This document shows positions 13,501 through 26,236 of a stretch of 64,000 nucleotides of DNA, piece after piece (the first letter of the stretch is position 1; each line of letters opens with the position of its first letter). The DNA is from Arenicola marina. Taxonomy: Eukaryota; Annelida; Polychaeta; Arenicolidae. The stretch spans positions 6,510,001 to 6,574,000 of the forward strand of contig OZ025255.1 of the NCBI GenBank assembly GCA_964019135.1. The letters run 5' to 3'. The translations under genes were made by a program, and so were the position numbers. Below the pieces are notes generated by a model that did no database searches, was not told where the DNA came from, and saw only the letters and a list, made by a program, of their open reading frames with translations.

Positions 13501-14460
13501 GTTTTAGCGATATACCAGGGTAACACACAAAATTCCAGTATTACACTTATCAAAACGCTCGTGCGATACACTACTAAAAACAGTCGGCTCTGGCGGTATA
13601 CTATATAAAACACTCGGTTCCAACGATATACAACACAAACAAACATGATTTGATCATTTTATTAACTAAAACACTGACTTCTACCAACATAGTACGTAAA
13701 CACACCCGATTCCAGCATTACACAACCAAAACACTCGGTTCTAGCGATATGCTACACGAAACACCCGATTTTAGTTATATCCCACACAAAACACTCGATT
13801 TTACGGATATAATACACAACACGCTCGGTTGTATCAACATGCTGTACGAAACACTCGCTTTTAGCAATGTACTACAGTAACACACCATATTTCAATATTA
13901 CACTTCTCAAAACACTCGGCACGAGCGATATAATACTCAAAACAGTCGGCTCTTGCGATATACCATATAAACACTCGGTTCTAGCAATATACAACACAAA
14001 CAAACATGGTTTGATCATTTTATTAACAAAAACACCCGGTTCCACTGACAAAGAACGTGAACACACCTGATTGTAGTATTACACTACCAAAAACATTCGG
14101 TTCTGGTGAGATGCTACTGAAAACAACCTGTTTTAGCGATATACTATACAAAACCCCCGGGTGTAGCGACAAACTACAGAACACTCGGTTTTAGCGATAT
14201 ACCAGGATAACACACAAAATTCCAGCATTACACTTATTAAAACGCTCGTTACGAGCGATACACTACTAAAAACAGTCGGCTCTTGCGATATACTATATAA
14301 AACACGCGGTTCCAAAGATATACAACACAAACAAACATGATTTGATCATTTTATTAACCAAAACACTGAGTTCTACCAACATAGTACGTAAACACACCCG
14401 ATTCCAGCATTACACAACCAAAACACTCGGTTCTAGCGATATACTACTCAAAACACTCGG
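10334..14460 (+). repeat. 5,580-bp offset repeat, copy 1
   Basis: Landmarks 10,874, 11,550, 12,242, 13,182 and 13,867 recur at 16,455, 17,131, 17,823, 18,762 and 19,447, offset 5,581 then 5,580. The 676-bp block starting at 10,874 is specific to this unit, with private variants ATGCAGCGCGAAACACTCGA at about 10,846, CCCGCGGTTC at about 10,979 and a 30-bp triplication at 11,131. Near 14,464 the copies diverge (TTATACCCC against TTATATCCC), which sets the end. Confidence 0.85.
11131..11220 (+). repeat. Local triplication of one 30-bp monomer
   Basis: Three consecutive 30-mers at 11,131, 11,161 and 11,191 each read through TTTAGTTATATCCCACAC. Elsewhere in the arm this monomer type occurs singly, flanked by other types. 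The three copies differ at single bases (CTTGGG, CTCGGT, and AAAATACT against AAAACACT). This is expansion at the monomer level, rare in an arm that otherwise expands by whole blocks. Confidence 0.95.
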
Positions 14461-15914
14461 GTTTAGTTATACCCCACACAAAACACTCGGTTTTACTCAT
14501 ATACTGCACAACACGCTCGGTTGTATCGACATGCTGTACAAACAACTCCATTTTGGCAATATACAACGGTAACAGACCATCTTCCAGCATTACTCTTCCC
14601 GAAACACTCGGTACGGCCGATATGCTGCTCAAAACAGTCGACTATTTCGATATGCTACCACCCACTTACCACCCAAAGCACTCCGATCTAACGATATGCT
14701 ACACGAAACACCCGATTTTAGTTATATCACACACAAAACAGTCGGTTTTACAGATATAATACACAACACGCTCGGTTCTATCAACATGCTGTACGAAACA
14801 CTCGCTTTTAGCAATGTACTACAGTAACACACCATATTTCACTATTACACTTCGCAAAACACTCGGCACGAGCGATATAATACTCAAAACAGTCGGCTCT
14901 TGCGATATACCATATAAACACTCGGTTCTAGCAATATACAACACAAACAAACATGATTTGATCATTTTATTAACAAAAACACCCGGTTCTACTGACAAAG
15001 TACGTAAACACACCTGAAGTAGTATTACACTACCAAAAATATTCGGTTCTGGTGATATGCTACTGAAAACAACCTGTTTCAGCGATATACTATACAACAC
15101 CCCCGGGTGTAGCGACAAACTACAAACACTCGGTTTTAGCGATATACCAGGGTAACACACAAAATTCCAGCATTACACTTATTAAAACGCTCGTTACGAG
15201 CGATACACTACTAAAAACAGTCGGCTCTTGCGATATACTATATAAAACACGCGGTTCCAAAGATATACAACACAAACAAACATGATTTGATCATTTTATT
15301 AACCAAAACACTGACTTCTACCAACATAGTACGTAAATACACCCGATCCCAGCATTGCACAACCAAAACACTCGGTTCTAGCGATATGCTACACGAAACA
15401 CCCGATTTTAGCTATATCCCACACAAAACACTCGATTTTACGGATATAATACACAACACGCTCGGTTCTATCAACATGCTGTACGAAACAGTCGCTTGTA
15501 GCAATGTACTACAGTAACACACCATATTTCACTATTACACTTCTCAAAACACTCGGCACGAGCGATATAATGCTCAAAACAGTCGGCTCTTGCGATATAC
15601 CATATAAACACTCGGTTCTAGCAATATACAACACAAACAAACATGATTTGATCATTTTATCAACAAAAACACCCGGTTCCACTGACAAAGTACGTGAACA
15701 CACCTGAATGTAGTATTACACTACCAAAAACATTCGGGGCTGGTGATATGCTACTGAAAACAACCTGTTTTAGCGATATACTATACAAAACCCCCGGGTG
15801 TAGCGACAAACTACAGAACACTCGGTTTTAGCGATATACCAGGGTAACACACAAAATTCCAGCATTACACTTATCAAAACGCTCGTTACGAGCGATACAC
15901 TACCAAAACACAAA
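14461..15914 (+). repeat. Link segment between 5,580-bp copies, paralogous to about 31,140-32,240
   Basis: Contains landmarks 14,814 and 15,504. From 14,814 onward it matches the segment from 31,140 at offsets of 16,322-16,326. Shared private variants include CAAAAATATTCGG, CTGTTTCAGCG and CCCGATCCCAGCATTGCAC. A small deletion lies at about 15,016 (CCTGAAGTAG for CCTGAATGTAG), and TTCGGGGCTGG at about 15,733 is unique. Confidence 0.8.
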
Positions 15915-18900
15915 CAGTCGGCTCTTGCGATATACTATATAAAACACTCGGTTCCAAAGATATACAACACAAACAAACATGATTTGATCATTTTATTAAC
16001 CAAAACACTCAGTTCTACCGACATAGTACGTAAACACACCCGATTCCAGCATTACACAACCAAAACACTCGGTTCTAGCGATATACTACTCAAAACACTC
16101 GGGTTTAGTTATATCCCACACAAAACACTCGGTTTTACGGATATACTACACAACACGCTCGGTTGTATCGACATGCTGTACAAAAAACTCGCTTTTAGCA
16201 ACATACAACGGTAACAGAGCATCTTCCAGCATTACTCTTCCCGAAACACTCGGTACGGCCGATATGCTACTCAAACAGTCGGCTCGTTCGATATGCTACC
16301 ACCCACTTACCGCCCAAAGCACACCGATCTAACGATATGCTACACGCAACACCCGATTTTAGTTATATCACACACAAAACAGTCGGTTTTACAGATATAA
16401 TACACAACACGCTCGGTTCTATCAACATGCAGCGCGAAACACTCGAGTTTAGCAATGTACTACAGTAACACACCATATTTCACTATTACACTTCTCAAAA
16501 CACTCGGCACGAGCGATATAATGCTCAACCCAGTCGGCTCTTGAGATATACCATATAAACCCGCGGTTCTAGCAATATACAACACAAACAAATATGATTT
16601 GATCATTTTATTAACAAAAGCACCCGGTTCTACTGACAAAGTACGCAGACACACCTGATTGTAGTATTACACAACTAAAACACTCGGTTCTAGCGATATA
16701 GTACTCAAAACACTTGGGTTTAGTTATATCCCACACAAAACACTCGGTTTTAGTTATATCCCACACAAAATACTCGGTTTTAGTTATATCCCACACAAAA
16801 CACTCGGTTTTACGGATATACTACACAACACGCTCGGTTGTATCGACATGCTGTACAAAAAACTCGCTTTTACCAATATACAACGGCAACACACCATCTT
16901 TCAGCATTATTCTTCCCGAAACACTCGGTACGGCCGATATGCTACTCAAAACAGTCGACTCTTTTGATATGCTACCACCCACTTACCGTCCAAAGCACTC
17001 CGATCTAACGATATGCTACACGAAACACCCGATTTTAGCTATGTCCCACACAAAATACTCGGTTTTACGGATCGAATACACAACACGCTCGCTTCTATCA
17101 ACATGATGTACGAAACACTCGCTTTTAGCAATGTACTACAGTAACACACCATATTTCACTATTACACTTCTCAAAACACTCGGCACGAGCGATATAATAC
17201 TCAAAACAGTCGGCTCTTGCGATATGCCATATAAACACTCGGTTCTAGCAATATACAACACAAACAAACATGATTTGATAATTTTATTAACAAAAACACC
17301 CGGTTCTACTGACAAAGTACGTGAACACACCTGATTGTAGTATTACACTACCAAAAACATTCGGTTCTGGTGATATGCTACTGAGAACAACCTGTTTTAG
17401 CGATATACTATACAAAACCCCCGGGTGTAGCGACAAACTACAAAACACTCGGTTTTAGCGATATACCAGGGTAACACACAAAATTCCAGCATTACACTTA
17501 TCAAAACGCTCGTTACGAGCGATACACTACTAAAAACAGTCGGCTCTGGCGATATACTATATAAAACACTCGGCTCCAACGATATACAACACAAACAAAC
17601 ATGATTTGATCATTTTATTAACCAAAACACTGAGTTCTACCAACATAGTACGTAAACACACCCGATTCCAGCATTACACAACCAAAACACTCGGTTCTAG
17701 CGATATGCTACTCGAAACACCCGATGTTAGTTATGTCCCACACAAAACACTCGATTTTACGGATATAATACACAACACGCTCGGTTCTATCAACATGCTG
17801 TACGAAACAGTCGCTTTAAGCAATGTACTACAGTAACACACCATATTTCACTATTACACTTCTCAAAAAACTGGCACGAGCGATATAATACTCAACCCAG
17901 TCGGCTCTTGAGATATACCATATAAACACTCGGTTCTAGCAATATACAAAACAAACAAACCTGATTTGATCATTTTATTAACAAAAAACCCGGTTCTACT
18001 GACAAAGTACGTAAACACACCTGATTGTAGTATTACACTACCAAAAACATTCGGTTCTGGTGATATGCTACTGAAAACAACCTGTTTTAGCGATATACTA
18101 TACAAAACCCCCGGGTGTAGCGACAAACTACAAACACTCGGTTTTAGCGATATACCAGGGTAACACACACAATTCCAGTATTACACTTATCAAAACGCTC
18201 GTGCGATACACTACTAAAAACAGTCGGCTCTGGCGATATACTATATGAAACACTCGGTTCCAACGATATACAACACAAACAAACATGATTTGATCATTTT
18301 ATTAACCAAAACACTGAGTTCTACCAACATAGTACGTAAACACACCCGCTTCCAGCATTACACAACCAAAACACTCGGTTCTAGCGATATACTACTCAAA
18401 ACACTCGGGTTTAGTTATATCCCACACAAAACACTCGGTTTTACGGATATACTACACAACACGCTCGGTGGTATCGACATGCTGTACAAACAACTCCATT
18501 TTGGCAATATACAACGGTAACAGACCATCTTCCAGCATTACTCTTCCCGAAACACTCGGTACGGCCGATATGCTACTCAAAACAGTCGACTCTTTCGATA
18601 TGCTACGACCCACTTACCACCCAAAGCACTCCGATCTAACGATATGCTACACGAAACACCCGATTTTAGTTATATCCAACACAAAACACTCGGTTTTACG
18701 GATATAATACACAACACGCTCGGTTCTATCAACATGCTGTACGAAACACTCGCTTTTAGCAATGTACTACAGTAACACACCATATTTCAATATTACACTA
18801 CTCAAAACACTCGGCACGAGCGATATAATACTCAAAACAGTCGCCTCTTGCGATATAACATATAAACACTCGGTTCTAGCAATATACAACACCAACAAAC

Positions 18901-20040
18901 ATGATTTGATCATTTTATTAACAAAAACACCCGGTTCTACTGACAAAGTACGTAAACACACCTGATTGTAGTATTACACTACCAAAACATTCGGTTCTGG
19001 TGATATGCTACTGAAAACAACCTGTTTTAGCGATATACTATACAACACCCCCGGGTGTAGCGACAAACTACAAACACTCGGTTTTAGCGATATACCAGGG
19101 TAACACACAAAATTCCAGTATTACACTTATCAAAACGCTCGTGCGATACACTACTAAAAACAGTCGGCTCTGGCGGTATACTATATAAAACACTCGGTTC
19201 CAACGATATACAACACAAACAAACATGATTTGATCATTTTATTAACTAAAACACTGACTTCTACCAACATAGTACGTAAACACACCCGATTCCAGCATTA
19301 CACAACCAAAACACTCGGTTCTAGCGATATGCTACACGAAACACCCGATTTTGGTTATATCCCACACAAAACACTCGATTTTACGGATATAATACACAAC
19401 ACGCTCGGTTGTATCAACATGCTGTACGAAACACTCGCTTTTAGCAATGTACTACAGTAACACACCATATTTCAATATTACACTTCTCAAAACACTCGGC
19501 ACGAGCGATATAATACTCAAAACAGTCGGCTCTTGCGATATACCATATAAACACTCGGTTCTAGCAATATACAACACAAACAAACATGGTTTGATCATTT
19601 TATTAACAAAAACACCCGGTTCCACTGACAAAGAACGTGAACACACCTGATTGTAGTATTACACTACCAAAAACATTCGGTTCTGGTGAGATGCTACTGA
19701 AAACAACCTGTTTTAGCGATATACTATACAAAACCCCCGGGTGTAGCGACAAACTACAGAACACTCGGTTTTAGCGATATACCAGGGTAACACACAAAAT
19801 TCCAGCATTGCACTTATTAAAACGCTCGTTACGAGCGATACACTACTAAAAACAGTCGGCTCTTGCGATATACTATATAAAACACGCGGTTCCAAAGATA
19901 TACACCACAAACAAACATGATTTGATCATTTTATTAACCAAAACACTGAGTTCTATCGACATAGTACGTAAACACGCCCGATTCCAGCATTACACAACCA
20001 AAACACTCGGTTCTAGCGATATACTACTCAAAACACTCGG
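15915..20040 (+). repeat. 5,580-bp offset repeat, copy 2
   Basis: Counterpart of 10,334-14,460. It opens after CTACCAAAACACAAACAGTCGG at about 15,900, where an extra stretch makes the flanks differ from copy 1. A one-base deletion at about 17,872 (AACTGGCACG for AACTCGGCACG) shifts the offset from 5,581 to 5,580. Its last part also forms the first member of a 1,632-bp tandem pair. Confidence 0.85.
16712..16801 (+). repeat. Local triplication of one 30-bp monomer, second copy
   Basis: Counterpart of 11,131-11,220 at offset 5,581, with the same single-base differences among the three 30-mers. The triplication happened before the 5,580-bp duplication. Confidence 0.95.
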
Positions 20041-20393
20041 GTTTAGTTATATCCCACACAAAACACTCGGTTTTACGGATATACTACACAACACGCTCGG
20101 TTGTATCGACATGCTGTACAAACAACTCCATTTTGGCAATATACAACGGTAACAGACCATCTTCCAGCATTACTCTTCCCGAAACACTCGGTACGGCCGA
20201 TATGCTACTCAAAACAGTCGACTCTTTCGATATGCTACGACCCACTTACCACCCAAAGCACTCCGATCTAACGATATGCTACACGAAACACCCGATTTTA
20301 GTTATATCCAACACAAAACACTCGGTTTTACGGATATAATACACAACACGCTCGGTTCTATCAACATGCTGTACGAAACACTCGCTTTTAGCA
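18762..20393 (+). repeat. 1,632-bp tandem repeat, copy 1
   Basis: One 685-bp and one 947-bp block (landmarks 18,762, 19,447, 20,394). The pair repeats immediately at offset 1,632. This copy carries private variants such as CACTACTCAAAAC at about 18,796 and TTTGGTTATATC at about 19,350. Confidence 0.88.
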
Positions 20394-22025
20394 ATGTACT
20401 ACAGTAAGACACCATATTTCAATATTACACTTCTCAAAACACTCGGCACGAGCGATATAATACTCAAAACAGTCGCCTCTTGCGATATAACATATAAACA
20501 CTCGGTTCTAGCAATATACAACACCAACAAACATGATTTGATCATTTTATTAACAAAAACACCCGGTTCTACTGACAAAGTACGTAAACACACCTGATTG
20601 TAGTATTACACTACCAAAACATTCGGTTCTGGTGATATGCTACTGAAAACAACCTGTTTTAGCGATATACTATACAACACCCCCGGGTGTAGCGACAAAC
20701 TACAAACACTCGGTTTTAGCGATATACCAGGGTAACACACAAAATTCCAGTATTACACTTATCAAAACGCTCGTGCGATACACTACTAAAAACAGTCGGC
20801 TCTGGCAGTATACTATATAAAACACTCGGTTCCAACGATATACAACACAAACAAACCTGATTTGATCATTTTATTAACTAAAACACTGACTTCTACCAAC
20901 ATAGTACGTAAACACACCCGATTCCAGCATTACACAACCAAAACACTCGGTTCTAGCGATATGCTACACGAAACACCCGATTTTAGTTATATCCCACACA
21001 AAACACTCGATTTTACGGATATAATACACAACACGCTCGGTTGTATCAACATGCTGTACGAAACACTCGCTTTTAGCAATGTACTACAGTAACACACCAT
21101 ATTTCAATATTACACTTCTCAAAACACTCGGCACGAGCGATATAATACTCAAAACAGTCGGCTCTTGCGATATACCATATAAACACTCGGTTCTAGCAAT
21201 ATACAACACAAACAAACATGGTTTGATCATTTTATTAACAAAAACACCCGGTTCCACTGACAAAGAACGTGAACACACCTGATTGTAGTATTACACTACC
21301 AAAAACATTCGGTTCTGGTGAGATGCTACTGAAAACAACCTGTTTTAGCGATATACTATACAAAACCCCCGGGTGTAGCGACAAACTACAGAACACTCGG
21401 TTTTAGCGATATACCAGGGTAACACACAAAATTCCAGCATTACACTTATTAAAACGCTCGTTACGAGCGATACACTACTAAAAACAGTCGGCTCTTGCGA
21501 TATACTATATAAAACACGCGGTTCCAAAGATATACAACACAAACAAACATGATTTGATCATTTTATTAACCAAAACACTGAGTTCTACCGACATAGTACG
21601 TAAACACACCCGATTCCAGCATTACACAACCAAAACACTCGGTTCTAGCGATATACTACCCAAAACACTCGGGTTTAGTTATACCCCACACAAAACACTC
21701 GGTTTTACTCATATACTGCACAACACGCTCGGTTGTATCGACATGCTGTACAAACAACTCCATTTTGGCAATATACAACGGTAACAGACCATCTTCCAGC
21801 ATTACTCTTCCCGAAACACTCGGTACGGCCGATATGCTGCTCAAAACAGTCGACTATTTCGATATGCTACCACCCACTTACCACCCAAAGCACTCCGATC
21901 TAACGATATGCTACACGAAACACCCGATTTTAGTTATATCCCACACAAAACACTCGGTTTTACCGATATAATACACAACACGCTCGGTTCTATCAACATG
22001 CTGTACGAAACACTCGCTTTTAGCA
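20394..22025 (+). repeat. 1,632-bp tandem repeat, copy 2
   Basis: Landmarks 20,394, 21,079 and 22,026 repeat the 685 + 947 pattern. The 947-bp block is the variant with TTATACCCC and TTTACTCATATACTGC (about 21,680-21,720), as in the 3,601-bp units, whereas copy 1 has TTATATCCC and TTTACGGATATACTAC. The tandem pair is therefore mosaic in its second half. Confidence 0.85.
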
Positions 22026-23657
22026 ATGTACTACAGTAACACACCATATTTCACTATTACACTTCTCAAAACACTCGGCACGAGCGATATAATACTCAAA
22101 ACAGTCGGCTCTTGCGATATGCCATATAAACACTCGGTTCTAGCAATATACAACACAAACAAACATGATTTGATCATTTTATTAACAAAAACACCCGGTT
22201 CTACTGACAAAGTACGTGAACACACCTGATTGTAGTATTACACTACCAAAAACATTCGGTTCTGGTGATATGCTACTGAGAACAACCTGTTTTAGCGATA
22301 TACTATACAAAACCCCCGGGTGTAGCGACTAACTACAAAACACTCGGTTTTAGCGATATACCAGGGTAACACACAAAATTCCAGCATTACACTTATCAAA
22401 ACGCTCGTTACGAGCGATACACTACTAAAAACAGTCGGCTCTGGCGATATACTATATAAAACACTCGGCTCCAACGATATACAACACAAACAAACATGAT
22501 TTGATCATTTTATTAACCAAAACACTGAGTTCTACCAACATAGTACGTAAACACACCCGATTCCAGCATTACACAACCAAAACACTCGGTTCCAGTGATA
22601 TGCTACTCGAAACACCCGATGTTAGTTATGTCCCACACAAAACACTCGATTTTACGGATATAATACACAACACGCTCGGTTCTATCAACATGCTGTACGA
22701 AACAGTCGCTTTAAGCAATGTACTACAGTAACACACCATATTTCACTATTACACTTCTCAAAAAACTCGGCACGAGCGATATAATACTCAACCCAGTCGG
22801 CTCTTGAGATATACCATATAAACACTCGGTTCTAGCAATATACAAAACAAACAAACATGATTTGATCATTTTATTAACAAAAAACCCGGTTCTACTGACA
22901 AAGTACGTAAACACACCTGATTGTAGTATTACACTACCAAAAACATTCGGTTCTGGTGATATGCTACTGAAAACAACCTGTTTTAGCGATATACTATACA
23001 AAACCCACGGGTGTAGCGACAAACTACAAACACTCGGTTTTAGCGATATACCAGGTTAACACACACAATTCCAGTATTACACTTATCAAAACGCTCGTGC
23101 GATACACTACTAAAAACAGTCGGCTCTGGCGATATACTATATGAAACACTCGGTTCCAACGATATACAACACAAACAAACATGATTTGATCATTTTATTA
23201 ACCAAAACACTGAGTTCTACCAACATAGTACGTAAACACACCCGATTCCAGCATAACACAACCAAAACACTCGGTTCTAGCGATATACTACTCAAAACAC
23301 TCGGGTTTAGTTATATCCCACACAAAACACTCGGTTTTACGGATATACTACACAACACGCTCGGTGGTATCGACATGCTGTACAAACAACTCGCTTTTAG
23401 CAATATACAACGGTAACAGACCATCTTCCAGCATTACTCTTTCCGAAACACTCGGTCCGGCCGATATGCTACTCAAAACAGTCGACTCTTTTGATATGCT
23501 ACCACCCACTTACCGCCCAAAGCACTCCAATTGAACGATATGCTACACGAAACACCCGATTTTAGTTATATCCCACACAAAACACTCGGTTTTACGGATA
23601 TAATACACAACACGCTCGGTTCTATCAACATGCTGTACGAAACAGTCGCTTTTAGCA
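22026..23657 (+). repeat. 692 + 940-bp blocks; copy of the window start from 22,565
   Basis: Landmarks 22,026, 22,718 and 23,658. From 22,565 it tracks bases 1 onward at offset 22,564, and similarity continues to about 25,690. Beyond that the offset drops to 22,234, because the 330-bp duplication of the left copy is missing here. It carries the CCCACGGG marker at about 23,005. Confidence 0.82.
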
Positions 23658-26236
23658 ATGTACTACAGTAACACACCATATTTCACTATTACACTTCTCA
23701 AAACACTCGGCACGAGCGATATAATACTCAAAACAGTCGGCTCTTGCGATATACCATATAAACACTCGGTTCTAGCAATACACAACACAAACAAACATGG
23801 TTTGATCATTTTATTAACAAAAACACCCGGTTCTACTGACAAAGTACGTGAACACACCTGATTGTAGTATTACACTACCAAAAACATTCGGTTCTGGTGA
23901 TATGCTACTGAAAACAACCAGTTTTAGCGATATACTATACAAAACCCCCGGGTGTAGCGACAAACTACAGAACACTCGGTTTTAGCGATATACCAGGGTA
24001 ACACACAAAATTCCAGCATTACACTTATTAAAACGCTCGTTACGAGCGATACACTACTAAAAACAGTCGGCTCTTGCGATGTACTATATGAAACACTCGG
24101 TTCCAACGATATACAACACAAACAAACATGATTTGATCATTTTATTAACCAAAACACTGAGTTCTACCAACATAGTACGTAAACACACCCGATTCCAGCA
24201 TTACACAACCAAAACACTCGGTTCTAGCGATATACTACTCAAAACACTCGGGTTTAGTTATATCCCACACAAAACACTCGGTTTTACGGATATACTACAC
24301 AACACGCTCGGTTGTATCGACATGCTGTACAAACAACTCCATTTTGGCAATATACAACGGTAACAGACCATCTTCTAGCATTACTCTTCCCGAAACACTC
24401 GGTACGGCCGATATGCTACTCAAAACAGTCGACTCTTTCGATATGCTACGACCCACTTACCACCCAAAGCACTCCGATCTAACGATATGCTACACGAAAC
24501 ACCCGATTTTAGTTATATCCAACACAAAACACTCGGTTTTACGGATATAATACACAACACGCTCGGTTCTATCAACATGCTGTACGAAACACTCGCTTTT
24601 AGCAATGTACTACAGTAACACACCATATTTCAATATTACACTTCTCAAAACACTCGGCACGAGCGATATAATACTCAAAACAGTCGCCTCTTGCGATATA
24701 ACATATAAACACTCGGTTCTAGCAATATACAACACCAACAAACATGATTTGATCATTTTATTAACAAAAACACCCGGTTCTACTGACAAAGTACGTAAAC
24801 ACACCTGATTGTAGTATTACACTACCAAAACATTCGGTTCTGGTGATATGCTACTGAAAACAACCTGTTTTAGCGATATACTATACAACACCCCCGGGTG
24901 TAGCGACAAACTACAAACACTCGGTTTTAGCGATATACCAGGGTAACACACAAAATTCCAGTATTACACTTATCAAAACGCTCGTGCGATACACTACTAA
25001 AAACAGTCGGCTCTGGCGGTATACTATATAAAACACTCGGTTCCAACGATATACAACACAAACAAACATGATTTGATCATTTTATTAACTAAAACACTGA
25101 CTTCTACCAACATAGTACGTAAACACACCCGATTCCAGCATTACACAACCGAAACACTCGGTTCTAGCGATATGCTACACGAAACACCCGATTTTAGTTA
25201 TGTCCCACACAAAACACTCGATTTTACGGATATAATACACAACACGCTCGGTTGTATCAACATGCTGTACGAAACACTCGCTTTTAGCAATGTACTACAG
25301 TAACACATCATATTTCAATATTACACTTCTCAAAACACTCGGCACGAGCGATATAATACTCAAAACAGTCGGCTCTTGCCATATACCATATAAACACTCG
25401 GTTCTAGCAATATACAACACAAACAAACATGGTTTGATCATTTTATTAACAAAAACACCCGGTTCCACTGACAAAGAACGTGAACACACCTGATTGTAGT
25501 ATTACACTACCAAAAACATTCGGTTCTGGTGAGATGCTACTGAAAACAACCTGTTTTAGCGATATACTATACAAAACCCCCGGGTGTAGCGACAAACTAC
25601 AGAACACTCGGTTTTAGCGATATACCAGGGTAACACACAAAATTCCAGCATTACACTTATTAAAACGCTCGTTACGAGCGATACACTACTAAAAACAGTC
25701 GGCTCTTGCGATATACTATATAAAACACGCGGTTCCAAAGATATACACCACAAACAAACATGATTTGATCATTTTATTAACCAAAACACTGAGTTCTACC
25801 GACATAGTACGTAAACACACCCGATTCCAGCATTACACAACCAAAACACTCGGTTCTAGCGATATACTACTCAAAACACTCGGGTTTAGTTATACCCCAC
25901 ACAAAACACTCGGTTTTACTCATATACTGCACAACACGCTCGGTTGTATCGACATGCTGTACAAACAACTCCATTTTGGCAATATACAACGGTAACAGAC
26001 CATCTTCCAGCATTACTCTTCCCGAAACACTCGGTACGGCCGATATGCTGCTCAAAACAGTCGACTATTTCGATATGCTACCACCCACTTACCACCCAAA
26101 GCACTCCGATCTAACGATATGCTACACGAAACACCCGATTTTAGTTATATCCCACACAAAACACTCGGTTTTACGGATATAATACACAACACGCTCGGTT
26201 CTATCAACATGCTGTACGAAACACTCGCTTTTAGCA
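23658..26236 (+). repeat. 2,579-bp tandem repeat, copy 1
   Basis: Three blocks of 947, 685 and 947 bp (landmarks 23,658, 24,605, 25,290, 26,237). Every landmark recurs 2,579 bases later. Private substitutions include CTTGCCATATACC at about 25,376 and AACACATCATATTT at about 25,302. Confidence 0.9.
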
